NCBI GenBank assembly: GCA_905250885.1
Contig: CAJNOQ010001808.1
Location: 212-28,366, forward strand
Origin: Didymodactylos carnosus
Taxonomy: Eukaryota; Rotifera; Eurotatoria; Philodinida; Philodinidae
Length of the DNA stretch: 28,155 nt
Direction of reading: 5' to 3'
In this document: one piece after another, positions 1 to 10,760 of the stretch
Position numbering within the stretch: position 1 is the first letter of the stretch
Layout: each line of letters opens with the position of its first letter
Translations under genes and position numbers: made by a program
Notes under the pieces: generated by a model
The model's input: only the letters and a program-made list of their open reading frames with translations
What the model was told of the DNA's origin: nothing
Databases searched by the model: none

Positions 1-210
1 ATTTAAAAAATTTTTTCACAATTATTTTTGTTAATTAAAGCCCAAAAAAACCCCCAAAAAATTTTACCCCCCCATATGCCCGCCCCCCCCCCCCCCCCGA
101 TCTTAGAAGGTTTGGTGAGGATAAGGGTGATTTTTAAACCACGATCTTCTTAAAATTTCATGAGAAAAGAAGTAAAGAGAGAGACAAGACAAGAATAAAC
201 CAAATATTAC
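1..210. other. Low-complexity left edge with C homopolymers
   Basis: This stretch contains runs of C at 51-55, 67-73 and 83-98 (16 in a row, broken from the previous run by a single G), set among A and T runs. Nothing like this recurs in the rest of this AT-rich window. The ERp44-like gene should continue here on the minus strand after its exon ending at 211, but I find no matching next exon. Either that intron extends past the edge or the sequence is unreliable here. I read it as a probable low-quality contig end rather than biology. Confidence 0.5.
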
Positions 211-2008
211 TTGCGGTGGACGATAAAATACACTATCTCCAGCCGGTCGTTCGGTTTTAAAATCATCACTAAAATAAAAGATAATTCCAATTATACTAAT
301 TCTACATGTCTGCATGGCAACTGTTACGAAACTGATATATTTACACGAATATCGTATGGCAGTACTGCTCTTGTATAAGTGTAAGAACTATACTCATATC
401 AAGAGAGAGCCTTACTACCTAATTTATTATTGCACAGGCTACCAATACTGTTAGCTCTATTGAAAGAAAGCCAAGATCGAAATCTGTGCTTATTAAGATA
501 TATCAATCTTCAAAACATGAATCATACTAGTATGAAGGACCAACAAAACAAAGCTTACACAACTATTTACGTACAGTAAAAACAGCGTCTGATCTCAGAA
601 AGTCCTTTCCTTTGTCACATCTATGCGTCACGATACAAAAATTTTGTAAGAAAATTCCATATTATACTGCTAAGTACTTATAAAACTAGAAAAATTTTGT
701 AGTAATACTACACCTAGACGTAGTAATCCACTGTCACTTCATATAAAATAGTATTTAGCTACACATATTTTTGCTATCTCGTAGACTACAATCTTTCAAC
801 TCTATTGAAAACATGACACAGTTTTCAAAAAAAAAAACAAACGCTTAGGATAAGTCAGACTAACCCTCCTACTGATGCTGCAAAATTGCATTCATCTCTT
901 AATAAACTTGCTGCTTTTGCGAATATTGGATAATTTGGACTTTGTTCATTCTCGAAGTGCCCGATAATATACCGTTTTTTAACCTAAACAATCAGTAAAA
1001 TGAATTAGAGATGCTAAAAGATCTAAAACACGTCTGCTTACATCAAGAGTATAAAGGTCAGTTAACGTTTGAAGTTTGACAATGGGTGATACAACTTGTT
1101 TTCTAATAAAATCAACCAATTGATCGACCTGTCTGGAAAGGTGAAACAATTCGGTTAAACTCACGAAGTTGTAGAGTCAAAAAGAAAAACTCTTTTACCT
1201 AGCTCCTCTATATTCTCTTTTTGTCATCACACCATATCTGTACATTTTCAATGTGGGATATTTATTTACACGATATTTCGTAGAAATAGCATCTACAAAC
1301 GGAGTAAACGACAAACTAAAGTGCACCGTACTATCACCTCTTTTCTCTTATAACTTACTTTCTGCATCACAGTCAACTTTTCCAATAAGAACAAGTCCAG
1401 GTTGCTAAAATAAATACAAACGTTAATCAGAACATTCATAATACCATCCGTATAGGAAAAAAGAAAACACAGGATGATCTCTGTGTAAGAACTTGAGTGA
1501 AAACTCAGATGAGTAAATACATACTGGAAATTCTTTAGCAATTTTATCGGCAAATTCATCATAAATAGGATTTAACATTTGACTAAACCGACACCTAAAT
1601 AATAAAATAAAAACCGGTTATAGCTAGAAAATTTGAAGAGAAAAAAATCCAGTTATACTACCAATTGGCGTAGAAATTAAGAAAAACAACTTCATTGCCA
1701 GCTAAAATGAGAAAAAATCATTTTAGTTTCAAACAAATAATGCAGTAGAAAAACACACAAGAGTATGTAAATTGTGGTACCATCTCTTACATTTAAGTAC
1801 TATTACACTTAGAAAGCACCTTTATTCGAGACGAGTGCTGGACTTTCTCCTTATAGACTCAGTAAACTAAGGATACTTCTTTCAATATCTAAACACCTAA
1901 TTTTTAGGAAAATCACTAGCTGCGAATATCATAGTCATTTGGCGTTCTTCTTGAATTTTTACTGAGAAAAAGTAGTAAAGCGTTACTTACACAAAATACT
2001 GTCAACAT
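211..2008 (-). CDS. ERP44: ERp44-like endoplasmic reticulum thioredoxin-domain protein, N-terminal half (3' partial)
   Basis: The encoded protein resembles ERp44, the ER/early-Golgi chaperone that forms mixed disulfides with Ero1 and unassembled secretory clients. Exons read on the minus strand are 2008-1991, 1919-1859, 1701-1662, 1594-1525, 1404-1359, 1292-1199, 1132-1042, 983-865 and 268-211; all phases agree and give about 199 residues. Residues 1-15 (MLTVFCLVIFLKIRC) look like a signal peptide. A thioredoxin fold follows, with NFYAN-W then the diagnostic single-cysteine motif CRFS at residues 41-44, VDCDAE at about 73-78 and a cis-proline segment NKYPTLK. The second domain begins with a counterpart of ERp44's IIGYFE (here YIIGHFE) and ends at FYRPPQ. 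Upstream in-frame ATGs exist, so the start at 2008 is a choice based on the signal peptide. The donor at 1858 (GTCTAT) is weak, and GTTTAC six residues earlier is an alternative. The C-terminal half, including any ER-retrieval tail, lies beyond the left edge. Confidence 0.92.
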
Positions 2009-2740
2009 TCGCACTAGTAATCTGTACTGCACCTCCATACACTCCCCATACAGAAAAAAAGAGCTAAAGAGTAAAACATGCCTCATCACCATGATACTAC
2101 ACAAGATTATAATTTTAATGCTTACAGTAACGATTAATGTTTTTAAATAATGACGATATGAAAATGAATTCCAACACATGAAAAAAATGAAGGATGGAGA
2201 CAGACAGGCTTAATCTAAAACAAAAGCCTACTGAGACTAACTGAAAGAACAACACGTTTAGATTTTTCCTTTATATGAAGTGACTTTTATTAAATTGCGC
2301 AGTTTTCGGTATGTCTAACGGAAGAAGACATCATATGATTTTAGAGATGGAATTTTCTTCTTATTCACATGGCAGGATAGACACAATGAACAAACATACG
2401 AAATCCAATAATAACAATGAATGAAAGAAGAAAAAAATAAGTTGTCCAGTCTAGAGTAATGAATTACCATCTGATACTGATTCATCAAGGCTAAATACCA
2501 ACGAGAACTGACTACGTGAGGAGTTCAACAATTGGTCTAGCGCTAAATAGACGTTGGAGTTCAAATTCAAATGTAATTATAAAAAGTCATTTGAACGATT
2601 TTCTATATAGATATCGTCTTCAGAAGAGAAGAGAACTTTGTTTAATACAAACAAGTGCATAAACGGATCGACATCTTTAGAGGCAACGGATAATATAATA
2701 AATAAACAAGATGGTAACAATTTACTCCGTCGTTCACTTG
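2009..2740. other. Intergenic spacer upstream of the ERp44-like gene
   Basis: This spacer precedes the divergently transcribed ERp44-like gene and may carry its promoter and any untranslated first exon. I see no convincing coding exon, RNA gene or clear core-promoter motif. Longer upstream in-frame starts for the ERp44-like gene (about 2030-2090 on the minus strand) fall here. Confidence 0.4.
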
Positions 2741-3694
2741 GAAAATATGAAAAACAAGGTTTTGTTTCGTTCTAAAGAATCTGTGGAAGCTTCAAAAACG
2801 AGATGAAGAAGCGCTCGATAATGTGTCAACTCTTTCACCCAGTTTGTTCATCTGTGTTCGTTTATAGATGAGAAAATGAAAGCATATCCGACTTTTCAAG
2901 AGATGGGGCTGATTCAAAAGCCTACAAAATGAACATTCGAGGACTTGATAAACGTATCTATAAACGTGAAGAATGTAGTTTTTTTAGATATTTGACCTTT
3001 AGCTTGATTTACTGTAAACTCGTCAACGTATCAAAATGCAGTTCAGTTTCGTGTAAAAGTATGAGTCGATAACGAATCAGAAGATTGTATCATAACAAAT
3101 GTTAAAATACTTAAGCCTTCATTCCAACGTTGGTTAGACGCATAATCAGTCAAACCTTACGAGTACATTAATAAAATTCTTGAATACTTTAAACTAAGTC
3201 ACGGTCATCTAAAACTGGCAAATGTCGAATTTAGGGTCTAATACATTTTACACCAGTATCTCATGAATCGTCCGTATGATTTTAAAGAAAAATTGTCAGA
3301 ATTATATGCAAAAGGCATGTACATCTATGGTGCGCTTTTTATTTAACTGTTATTATCCATCATCTCTGGAATAGATTATTTCATACTTTTTATGATACGA
3401 TCTTCGGGAGTACTTATATACTGTATACTTTTCAGTGTGGAAAAGTTTTTTATGCTATTCAAGTTTAAAGATACGTTTAAAAAGTCCTCGAATGTTCATT
3501 ATGTGAGATTTTTGTTTCAGTCCCATCACTTTTTCGAAATCCATACATTCAAACAGTCGAGGATGCTTCCATTTTCTCGTATACAAAAGAGCAAACTACG
3601 TGGGAGAGTTGACAAATTATCGAGCGCTTTTTCCTCTCATTTTTGAAGCTTCCACTCTTTAGAACGAAACAAAATCTCATTTTTCATGTTTTTG
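2741..3694. mobile_element. 954-base element with about 237-base terminal inverted repeats (non-autonomous DNA transposon or foldback)
   Basis: Bases 2741-2977 match the reverse complement of 3456-3694 over almost the whole arm. Shared landmarks are TTTTGTTTCGTTCTAAAG near the outer ends, GAAGCTTCAAAAA, GCGCTCGATAAT and ATGAACATTCGAGGACTT towards the inner ends. By eye the arms agree at roughly 80% with several indels, so the copy is not recent. The interior (about 2978-3455) has no long reading frame. A short open stretch at about 3240-3345 on the plus strand reads like protein (it contains NRPYDFKEKLSELYAKG) but matches no family I know. I see no transposase and no clear target-site duplication. 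The open frame at 3392-3646 is mostly the arm itself. Confidence 0.75.
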
Positions 3695-4034
3695 TAACGT
3701 AGAAATTATTAGTCTTTTCTGAGAACAGTTATGATTAAATAAACTCAGATTATTAAACGAATCAGCGTATTTTATCATGTTTGTTTTCAGTCGAATAAAA
3801 AATCTAATTCATCAAATACTATGCATAAAATGAATTTTATGTAACTCAGGTTGTAATATCCGCTCTGTTTTAGATTTTGTATACATATTGATCCCCTTTT
3901 GGGCGTTAGCAAGTGCATGTGTGTTTGAGTAATCGTGTTCTGAGTCAGATGAGTGCCGATAAGTATGTATATCTTCATATTCTTCAACAGTCTACAAGTT
4001 GTTCTCTGCTCATGTTTTAAGTACTCTACAAGCA
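3695..4034. other. Leader region of the CCDC6 homologue
   Basis: These 340 bases precede the CCDC6 start. A splice-acceptor-like stretch TCTTCAACAG ends at 3990, with an in-frame stop at 3960-3962 and no ATG between it and 4035. The acceptor could serve a 5' UTR intron or a spliced leader added in trans; the sequence alone does not decide. No core-promoter motif is convincing. Confidence 0.35.
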
Positions 4035-6470
4035 ATGCAAACGGATAGTGAATGTGAATCAGATGTTTCATCCTTAGCGGATTGTTCAACTGGAACTTTA
4101 TCTCGTGAACATTTATTAAAACGCATTGAATCACTAATGCAAGAAAATCGAGTACTCAAAGTTGAGGTTGAAACATATAAGCTAAGATTAAAAGCAGCAC
4201 AAGAAGAAATTAAACAATTAAAACAGTATGTATTGCTTTTGTTTATTTATTTAGTTAGGTAGAAAAACATGTTATAAGTTTCAGGATACGTTAATGTATG
4301 TTAAACATTTGTTTTTCCCAATATAACTGCAGCATAAATTTCCAGTGCTAATCTTTTTTTCGTTAGTGTTGTTACTTTGTAATCTTATCATGGAAGTAGT
4401 TGACGATAAAATATTGACATTTTGTTTTTTCTCTTTTTTTTGTACTATTTCGCTCAGTTCGTTTATAGGCAACCATTTGTTATATCCTGATGTGAAGGGA
4501 TGTACACAGAAAAGAGAGCAGACGTGGTAGTTAAGGTGATTTCATCAAGTAATCGACTTCGCTATTTTTTGTATCATACAGGGTGTTTTGTAATCGGCGA
4601 CGCTAAGCGACGGTAATTTCGGAAATTGCAGCACTGATTCCGGTCTCTTTATAGCTCATCGTTTCTTGTTCTTTTAGGTAGTCATCTCTAATATCTTTAT
4701 TTTATTTGCGTGACTCCTTTTTTTTAGTGTCAGTGTTAATATTCAAGCACGTGCTGAACAAGAAGAGGAATTCATCTCAAATACATTGTTAAAAAAAATT
4801 CAAGAATTAAAAAAAGAAAAAGAAACATTAGCCAATAATTATGAACGTGAAGAAGAATATTTAACAAATGATTTATCACGAAAATTATTACAATTGCGTG
4901 AAGAAAAACAAAATCTTGAACAAACAATCGAACAAGAACAAGCATCACAAGTAAATAAATTAATGAAACGAATTAAACGTTTAGAAGCCGAAACAATGAC
5001 AAAACAAAATACATTAGAACAATTAAAACGTGAAAAAATTGAGTTGGAAAATACGTTAGAAAAAGAACAAGAATCACTCGTGAATAGGTAAACGATATAG
5101 TATCGAACAAACTCTAGAACCTTTAGAGCTGCATAACAGTGTTTATTCTTTTGTTTTTAATCTATTAATAATTAGACAGAGAGAAGAGGCTTTTTAGCTT
5201 ATGTTTTGTGGTTGTAAAACGAGTCAGTTGTTTATTTTTTATTTAGATTATGGAAGAGAATGGAAAAATTAGAAACAGATAAACGTTTATTACAAGAAAG
5301 ATTAGATCAACCAAATAACGATAATAATAATGTAAGTACTCGTTCGACCGGAGCCCAAATCTCAAAAGATTTTGACTTTAGTTTCTTTTCGAAGAAAAAA
5401 AATTATTTTCAATGCATAAAAACTTTTAGTTGACTTCTCTATTTCTTGAAAGATATCCACTGTACTTCCTGTTATTTTCAAAGCGTTAAGGAAACATTGC
5501 CTTTTCTTTTCAGGTTAATCCAACATCAAGTGTTGCGGCAACCATTGATCCATCATCATCACCTGTGCATCATCATTTAAGTCTTCATGATGACGCTGTG
5601 CCAACAACGCCCACAAATCAAACTCATCCTCGTGTAATTCAATCGCCTCGTCTTTCTTTACCTAACATTGATCATATCACTCAGTTACGACGTGAAGTCG
5701 AAAAATTAAAACGTGAACTTTTACATACACAAGAGCAACATCGTGAAAAGATGGAACACTATTTACGAGAAGAGCGAGATATTCGAAATGAAAATTTGAG
5801 ATTACAAAGAAAATTACAATTGGAAGTATGTTTTTACTTATCATCAAACCTTTTTTCTTTATAAAAAATGTATTGATACTTTAAGGTTGACCGCCGTGAA
5901 CAGTTATGCCGTCAATTGAGTGAAAGTGAATCGTCATTAGAAATGGATGAAGAACGTCAATTAAATGAACGAATTAAATTAGGTGGAACAACAACATCAG
6001 AACTCATGAACACAAGTAGTGGAACAAGCAGTACATGTAATCTGAAACAACAGTCATCCACATCGTCATTACCAAAAACACATGTTCACCCTTCATCTTC
6101 ATCATTATATCAACAACGTGTAACACGAGCAAGAACAGTATCATCGCCATCCAATTCCAGTGGCGAACAACAAATAACGGGATTATCAACAGATCTATTA
6201 AGCGCAAGTAATAAATTCATAGTTTTAACTTTTTTTCGTATTTTTGCATCTTTTTTTTTTTGATTAATTTCAGTTGGTGGACCATCTTCAACTGTTCAAA
6301 ATCTGTCAAATCGTCTTTCAATTCCAACGTCAATGAGTGAATTAACATCTTCTACCGCCTTTCAAAAACCATGCACTACCACAGCACAGACTCGTCGACA
6401 ACAGCGAAGTCTACGAACAAATATTCAACAAGATCATAGTATGGACGAAAGTGAGCATTCAGATAGATAA
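4035..6470 (+). CDS. CCDC6: CCDC6 homologue, coiled-coil domain-containing protein 6
   Basis: CCDC6 (H4/D10S170) is a coiled-coil scaffold linked in vertebrates to the DNA-damage checkpoint and CREB1 repression, and a RET fusion partner. Six exons in consistent phase, 4035-4225, 4728-5087, 5247-5331, 5514-5825, 5886-6207 and 6274-6470, encode 488 residues (human is about 474). Residues 24-185 and about 240-325 form long heptad-rich coiled coils. Family blocks include [14 protein letters not shown] near 37-50, [16 protein letters not shown] near 69-84, VNRLWKRM near 182-189, [10 protein letters not shown] near 305-314 and [17 protein letters not shown] at 324-340. RARTVSSP at 397-404 corresponds to the vertebrate RPRTVSSP segment. 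The C-terminal tail is Ser/Thr/Gln-rich rather than proline-rich. The ATG at 4035 is the first in frame after a stop at 3960. Exon 6 may instead end at 6450, where a GTGAGC donor is phase-compatible with a downstream exon at 6985. Confidence 0.95.
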
Positions 6471-6847
6471 ACATTGAATATCTTTCTCTTACTAAACCTG
6501 AAAATGTTCTAAAACTTCTGACTATTCTTTTTTTTGCACATATATTAAAACACCTGTTCTTTTCTTCTTCTTGCTCTTGGTGGGGGCTGGTGAGTTTTTT
6601 TAATGTTTATATGTTCTATAGATTTGCTCAAGTTAAATTTGTTCTTGGCAGCTTATTTTTCAACGGATGTTAAATGTTTTTTTCTCTTTTGTTTGTTTTC
6701 TATTCGTTCATCGACTGATTTATATCTGGAACGGGAATGTTTTTTTTTTTTGTAATTCAAGAGTAGCTTACGATTTACAGCACTACGATGTCATGTATTT
6801 TTCTCTTTTGCGTCCAATTCTTATTTACAAAAATTTTGGGTAGTATA

Positions 6848-6853
6848 AATAAA
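6848..6853 (+). terminator. Candidate polyadenylation signal for CCDC6
   Basis: AATAAA, 378 bases after the CCDC6 stop codon, is the first canonical hexamer I find on the plus strand after that stop. In AT-rich sequence such hexamers arise often by chance. Confidence 0.4.
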
Positions 6854-6984
6854 AAATTGCGCTATTATTATTCAAGAAGACCCTATGTTATTATTACTAT
6901 GGGTATATTAGGAAGTCAGACAGTTTTAAGTAACAACAATGTTTGACTTCCAATGAAAACATTTTGTCAGATTTATGGTTTCAG

Positions 6985-7088
6985 AACGTACAGGAAATGA
7001 ACTAAATGGCCGACTGGTATTGTTAATTACAAAAAAATGGTTTCCAAATGCTGCTGATGTAAGTGTTGACGTGTTCCTTATCTATTAG
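6985..7088 (+). other. Candidate alternative 3'-terminal exon of CCDC6
   Basis: The block starts after TTTCAG, and its first two bases complete the codon left by a possible GTGAGC donor at 6451 in CCDC6 exon 6. In that phase it reads 24 codons to a GTAAGT at 7059, and if that is not used it stays open to a TAG at 7086-7088. The sequence looks protein-like but I do not recognise it, and human CCDC6 has no counterpart that I know. It could equally be part of a separate short transcript. Confidence 0.35.
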
Positions 7089-8716
7089 TGACACTATTAT
7101 TTACCGATGACCGACTGCAGAGATTGCAGTTTATTCTTCTGAACTATCTGGTAATATAGAAATTCTCAACAATATGTAGTGGTACATCAGCAACAAACAA
7201 TGATCAAACTAATATCATAGATCGAAAAACATATATAGATATTCCTCAATTGAAATACTTTCTTGACAACAACATCCGACATGGGCCTATTGCAGAACTC
7301 ATGTATCAGCATTTTACATCTGTTCTACTAGTTCTCAATACAGAAAACAATAATAGTAAATACTCGCGTGTTTGTTTCGAACAGACAATTAGTCGTTCGT
7401 AGTGCTAACAACTCGTATTTTACTGAATGTCTCTCTGACGGCACTCGAATACATTCTGTTAGAGATCTGTAAAAGGGTAAATGACTTTGTTTTACTTTCG
7501 AAATATGAAATTTCTTATTTTTTTAGATCAAGGCAATAATGAAAAATGTTAGCTCATTTTGAACAATAAAATGTATTCACGATCATTTGAATAATCGTAC
7601 ATACATATCTATATGAAACAGTTACAAGTTTGATGAAAAGTTGTTTTTTCTTTTGTTATTCATTTTTGAAATGTATTCAAACAGTATCAGTGACAGGATA
7701 CTCATATATTCCAGATTTATTTATGTATAAAATCAAGAATTTATTCATTTTTTAATGATTCTGACAATAGTGACATGAAAATAATATGTTTTGTTGTTTT
7801 ATATGGAAAAAAAAATTGACCATCGTTATATATTTTAATGACTTATGAAATATTGACGATCAGTCGAATGACACTAGATAGAAATAGTGAGTTGTTGTTT
7901 TTTTGTTTTATTTTTCAGAGACGAATATTTTATTTGACTAAAATTCTTTCAGAAAACTATCCCAGATCGTTACCAAATATTGTCTTGAAAATCTAGTTTG
8001 TTGAATTGATTATGAAAATGTTGTAATATACCTTCACGTAATCAAGTTGCACTTATATCAGAGATGGATCGATATATTTTTGTTAAGATTTATCTGACAA
8101 AGTTTTGGATATGGTTTTTAACTTGGTTACTTTACACGCCCAATAAAATTTCATCTGATCGGCCAAAAAATTTTATCATACATATATGAGATAATATCTC
8201 AAACCACTCATTTTGTTTCGTTTTTGACTTTTTCTTCTCGAGTTATGAAACAAATACAAAGATTTGCATAGAAAACTATTAGACGAATAGAAAACGATTA
8301 AAACAAAACTTTAAAAAATTCATAACTTGTATAGAAATGGTCTTGGAAGATTGAACAAACTTTAATATTTCATTATCGTATAATGCAGACTATCAGTGGA
8401 GCTTACTGTAAACAAATATGTAAATCATTTTAACTCGAGATGCTATAGAAGATAGTAGAATTCGATTATTATCGTGAGTTTTTATTTTTAATTCAATCAA
8501 TGGAAGATTGAACCTGAACGTATGTGGAATAATGCTTGGTCTTCTAGGACAACATGTAGCAGCTTCCGTTTAGAATCGTCCATATTATTTAGTCTATCTG
8601 AAACGTCCCAAAACTGCTAAATCAAAATTGAGAAATTTCTGATTAACGATTGTAACAAATCTCAAATGAGCTTACAGTCTATCTAAATTTCTTTCTCTTT
8701 AATTTTCTCATTCTAG

Positions 8717-9661
8717 ATGACAAATATCGACTATTGGCGTCCAGCGTCTATGGAATGGGGCTTTTACGATCCTTTGATGGCCGGTAGTATCGATGGAACA
8801 GATGTCGAAGCACATGATCGAGCTATTCTACGAGCATACAACACAAAATACAAAAAACCATTGCACGTAAACACGAAAAACACATTATTCATTTCACGAT
8901 TACCACCAACATGTACTGACACAGGTCTAGAGCAAATGTTTGAAAAAAAGGTATAAAGTTGAATGCAAGATGTTTTTGAGAAATTTTCCATTCTTTTGTT
9001 TTTTAGACTATCAAAGTTCATTTTATTCGTGATGTGGTCACATGTGAACCGAAGGGCTACGCATTTATTGAAATGGAAACGCGAGAAGATGTTTACGATG
9101 CATTGAACAAAGAATGGCGTTATGAAGGTCATTTGTTGTTGGTTGAACCGTGTTATTCTCCACTGGTTGGATGGAAACCTCGACGATGTGGTGGAGGTCT
9201 TGGAGGGAAACGTGAGTCGGGACAACTAAGATTTGGAGGCAGAGATCGACAATTTCGAAAACCATATCGCGTATCTGAGCAATTTCAGCAGCGACTGGAA
9301 CAATTAAAAGAAAATGTTCGAAAACAAGAAGAAGAAGAAGAGAGAAGAAAGAAAAAACACGAATATGAGTGAGTAAAAAGCCTGGTATTGTGATCGTAAT
9401 TGTTTATACACTTTTAAGAAGTTGCTTTATTAATTTAGAACATCGAGAAGTAAAAATCAATCAAAACATGTCTCACCATCTCCATCATCAACCGAAAATA
9501 CACATCGACAACATAAACAAAAGAAAGCTAAACGAAAACGATCAAATTCATATGATAAAGTATCGCCATCGAAAAAAGAACATAAGAAGAAAAAACATAA
9601 AAAAGAGCATCGTCATCATTCTCATAAAAAATCCGGCGTCTCTCAAATATCGACAACATAA
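8717..9661 (+). CDS. SNRNP35: U11/U12 small nuclear ribonucleoprotein 35 kDa protein
   Basis: This is a subunit of the U11/U12 di-snRNP, the minor-spliceosome particle that recognises U12-type introns; it is related to U1-70K. Exons 8717-8950, 9007-9368 and 9439-9661 join in phase to give 272 residues (human is 246). The N-terminal signature YDPLMAGSIDGTD (residues 17-29) matches human YDPLKAGSIDGTD. One RRM follows, with RNP2 LFISRL at 57-62 and RNP1 KGYAFIEM at 94-101. After it comes the U11-35K/U1-70K type segment GWKPRRCGGGLGGKRESG and QLRFGGRDR (133-159), nearly identical to human. Residues 178-200 are a Glu/Lys/Arg helix and 200-272 a Lys/Arg/Ser/His-rich tail in place of the human Arg/Glu/Asp-rich one. 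The ATG directly abuts a splice-acceptor-like TTCTAG, suggesting a 5' UTR intron or a trans-splice site. Confidence 0.96.
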
Positions 9662-9806
9662 AATTGCTTTTTTTTCGTAATTTTGAATAATGTTTCATTA
9701 TTTTTCCAGGTAAACAGATTTTATGAACATTCTTCGTTTTTGCATTCTATGATCTTCTTTTATTATCAGCTTATTATTATATGATTTTGTTGTATTTATT
9801 TTTTAG

Positions 9807-9993
9807 GGAATATTGGACAAAATATTTGGATATTTGTGATAAAACTGGAAGGCGTTCATTTTCTATCATTGGACAAATTTATATACACATTGACGAAGTT
9901 TATATTCTTATCAATTATTTAGAACTGGATGTTTTGTTGCGAGATGATGAACATTTTCCTCAAAATTTAATTGAACAATTCGTTACTCTATAG
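9807..9993 (+). other. Protein-like open exon, possible alternative last exon of SNRNP35
   Basis: A pyrimidine-rich stretch ending in TTTTAG at 9806 is followed by an open frame to TAG at 9991-9993. Its first base would complete the codon left by the SNRNP35 exon 2 donor at 9369, giving ...HEYE then EYWTKYLDICDKTGR. The 62-residue product is acidic and hydrophobic with no motif I recognise, and would replace the basic tail. It may instead be untranslated or belong to an unrecognised gene. Confidence 0.3.
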
Positions 9994-10098
9994 ATCCTGT
10001 ACATATTGAATGTGTGTATATGGAATTATTAACTATTGCATTCAGCTATATACTTGTGTTGTTGATTGCGCTGATTATTGATCAATCCGAATGAGAAA

Positions 10099-10104
10099 AA
10101 TAAA
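10099..10104 (+). terminator. Candidate polyadenylation signal downstream of SNRNP35
   Basis: AATAAA lies 438 bases after the SNRNP35 stop and 106 bases after the open exon ending at 9993. It would serve either 3' end. A further AATAAA-like cluster occurs near 10220. Confidence 0.35.
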
Positions 10105-10239
10105 ATCAACAAGAAAGAAAGTGGATTAGTTATACGTTGGATAGTAATTTTTTTCACATCTAAAAGTACTAGAAGTGGACTATTATGATTTTACTGATGG
10201 TAGTTTGAATTGTACTCTATAAATAAAAACAAAAAGCTT

Positions 10240-10760
10240 GTTTTGGGATCGTTTCCTGACGCCTGATGCTTAGGTCGGCAAAATACGAAAATATGACCTT
10301 TTTTGATGTTTTTGGCCAATCATTTTCGTTCACTATCGTACGTACATGTCCAAACCATTTCACCCTATTTCTACGCATGATGTTTTCCAAATAAGGTTGA
10401 CTAATTAATCCAATAATTTTCCATTAGACATCCTAGCCCCTAAATTGACTCCAATAATTATTCTTAGAAAGCACATGTACCAGATATCAGCAGTTTTTTC
10501 TTGAGCTACTGTCACAGCTCACACTTCACTTCCATATAGGAAAACAGATAACACGCAGGCACGAAATATTCGTGTTTTGGCTGCATAATGTAAAATACTC
10601 TATCATGTCGATTGTTTTGGATGACAATATCAATTTTATATCGTTTACCATTTGATTTTTGTGTATGTTTCCAGCTGTCTTCTTTAAACTGTTTTAACGA
10701 CATAATGCATATTTTTTTGGCGCTCATTGTTAATCTAAATTTTTGTGTAATTTTTTTAAA
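10240..10760 (-). pseudogene. Decayed non-LTR retrotransposon (LINE) reverse-transcriptase C-terminal fragment
   Basis: On the minus strand, shifting among frames, the sequence reads blocks typical of the C-terminal part of LINE reverse transcriptases. First comes RLTMSAKKICIMSL (compare GLKIN.KKTKVMS), then FRACVLSVFLYGSEV followed by a TGA where the family has Trp, then RRNRVKWFGHVRTI (compare R.RWFGHV.RM). At least two frame changes and several stops interrupt it, so it is inactive. The family patterns are from memory; the clade (CR1/Jockey/L2-like) is not resolved. No 5' part, endonuclease domain or poly(A) tail is visible. The open frame at 10512-10727 is one piece of this remnant, not a gene. 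Confidence 0.75.

Larger units (their letters stand above)
6471..8716. other. Spacer between CCDC6 and SNRNP35, with 3' UTR and a candidate extra exon
   Basis: The first part should be the CCDC6 3' UTR, with an AATAAA at 6848-6853. An exon-like block sits at 6985-7058: TTTCAG before it, GTAAGT after it, and an open frame of 24 codons containing LNGRLVLLITKKWF. From about 7090 to 8716 I see only AT-rich sequence without a convincing exon. A polypyrimidine-rich acceptor (TTCTCATTCTAG) ends exactly at the SNRNP35 start codon. Confidence 0.4.

Noticed and set aside
1869-1876. U12-type 5' splice-site motif GTATCCTT on the minus strand in the ERp44-like gene
   Set aside because: It would leave a 43-base version of exon 2 in phase, but no TTCCTTAAC-like branch site precedes the acceptor at 1702, and the resulting protein is shorter than the family over this region. 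Probably coincidence.
3392-3646. 84-codon open frame, plus strand
   Set aside because: It lies largely in the right arm of the 2741-3694 inverted-repeat element and has no motif.
3787-4134. 115-codon open frame, minus strand
   Set aside because: It overlaps CCDC6 exon 1 on the opposite strand and has a low-complexity, motif-free translation.
8764-9225. 153-codon open frame, minus strand
   Set aside because: It is antisense to SNRNP35 exons 1 and 2; the plus-strand reading is unambiguous.
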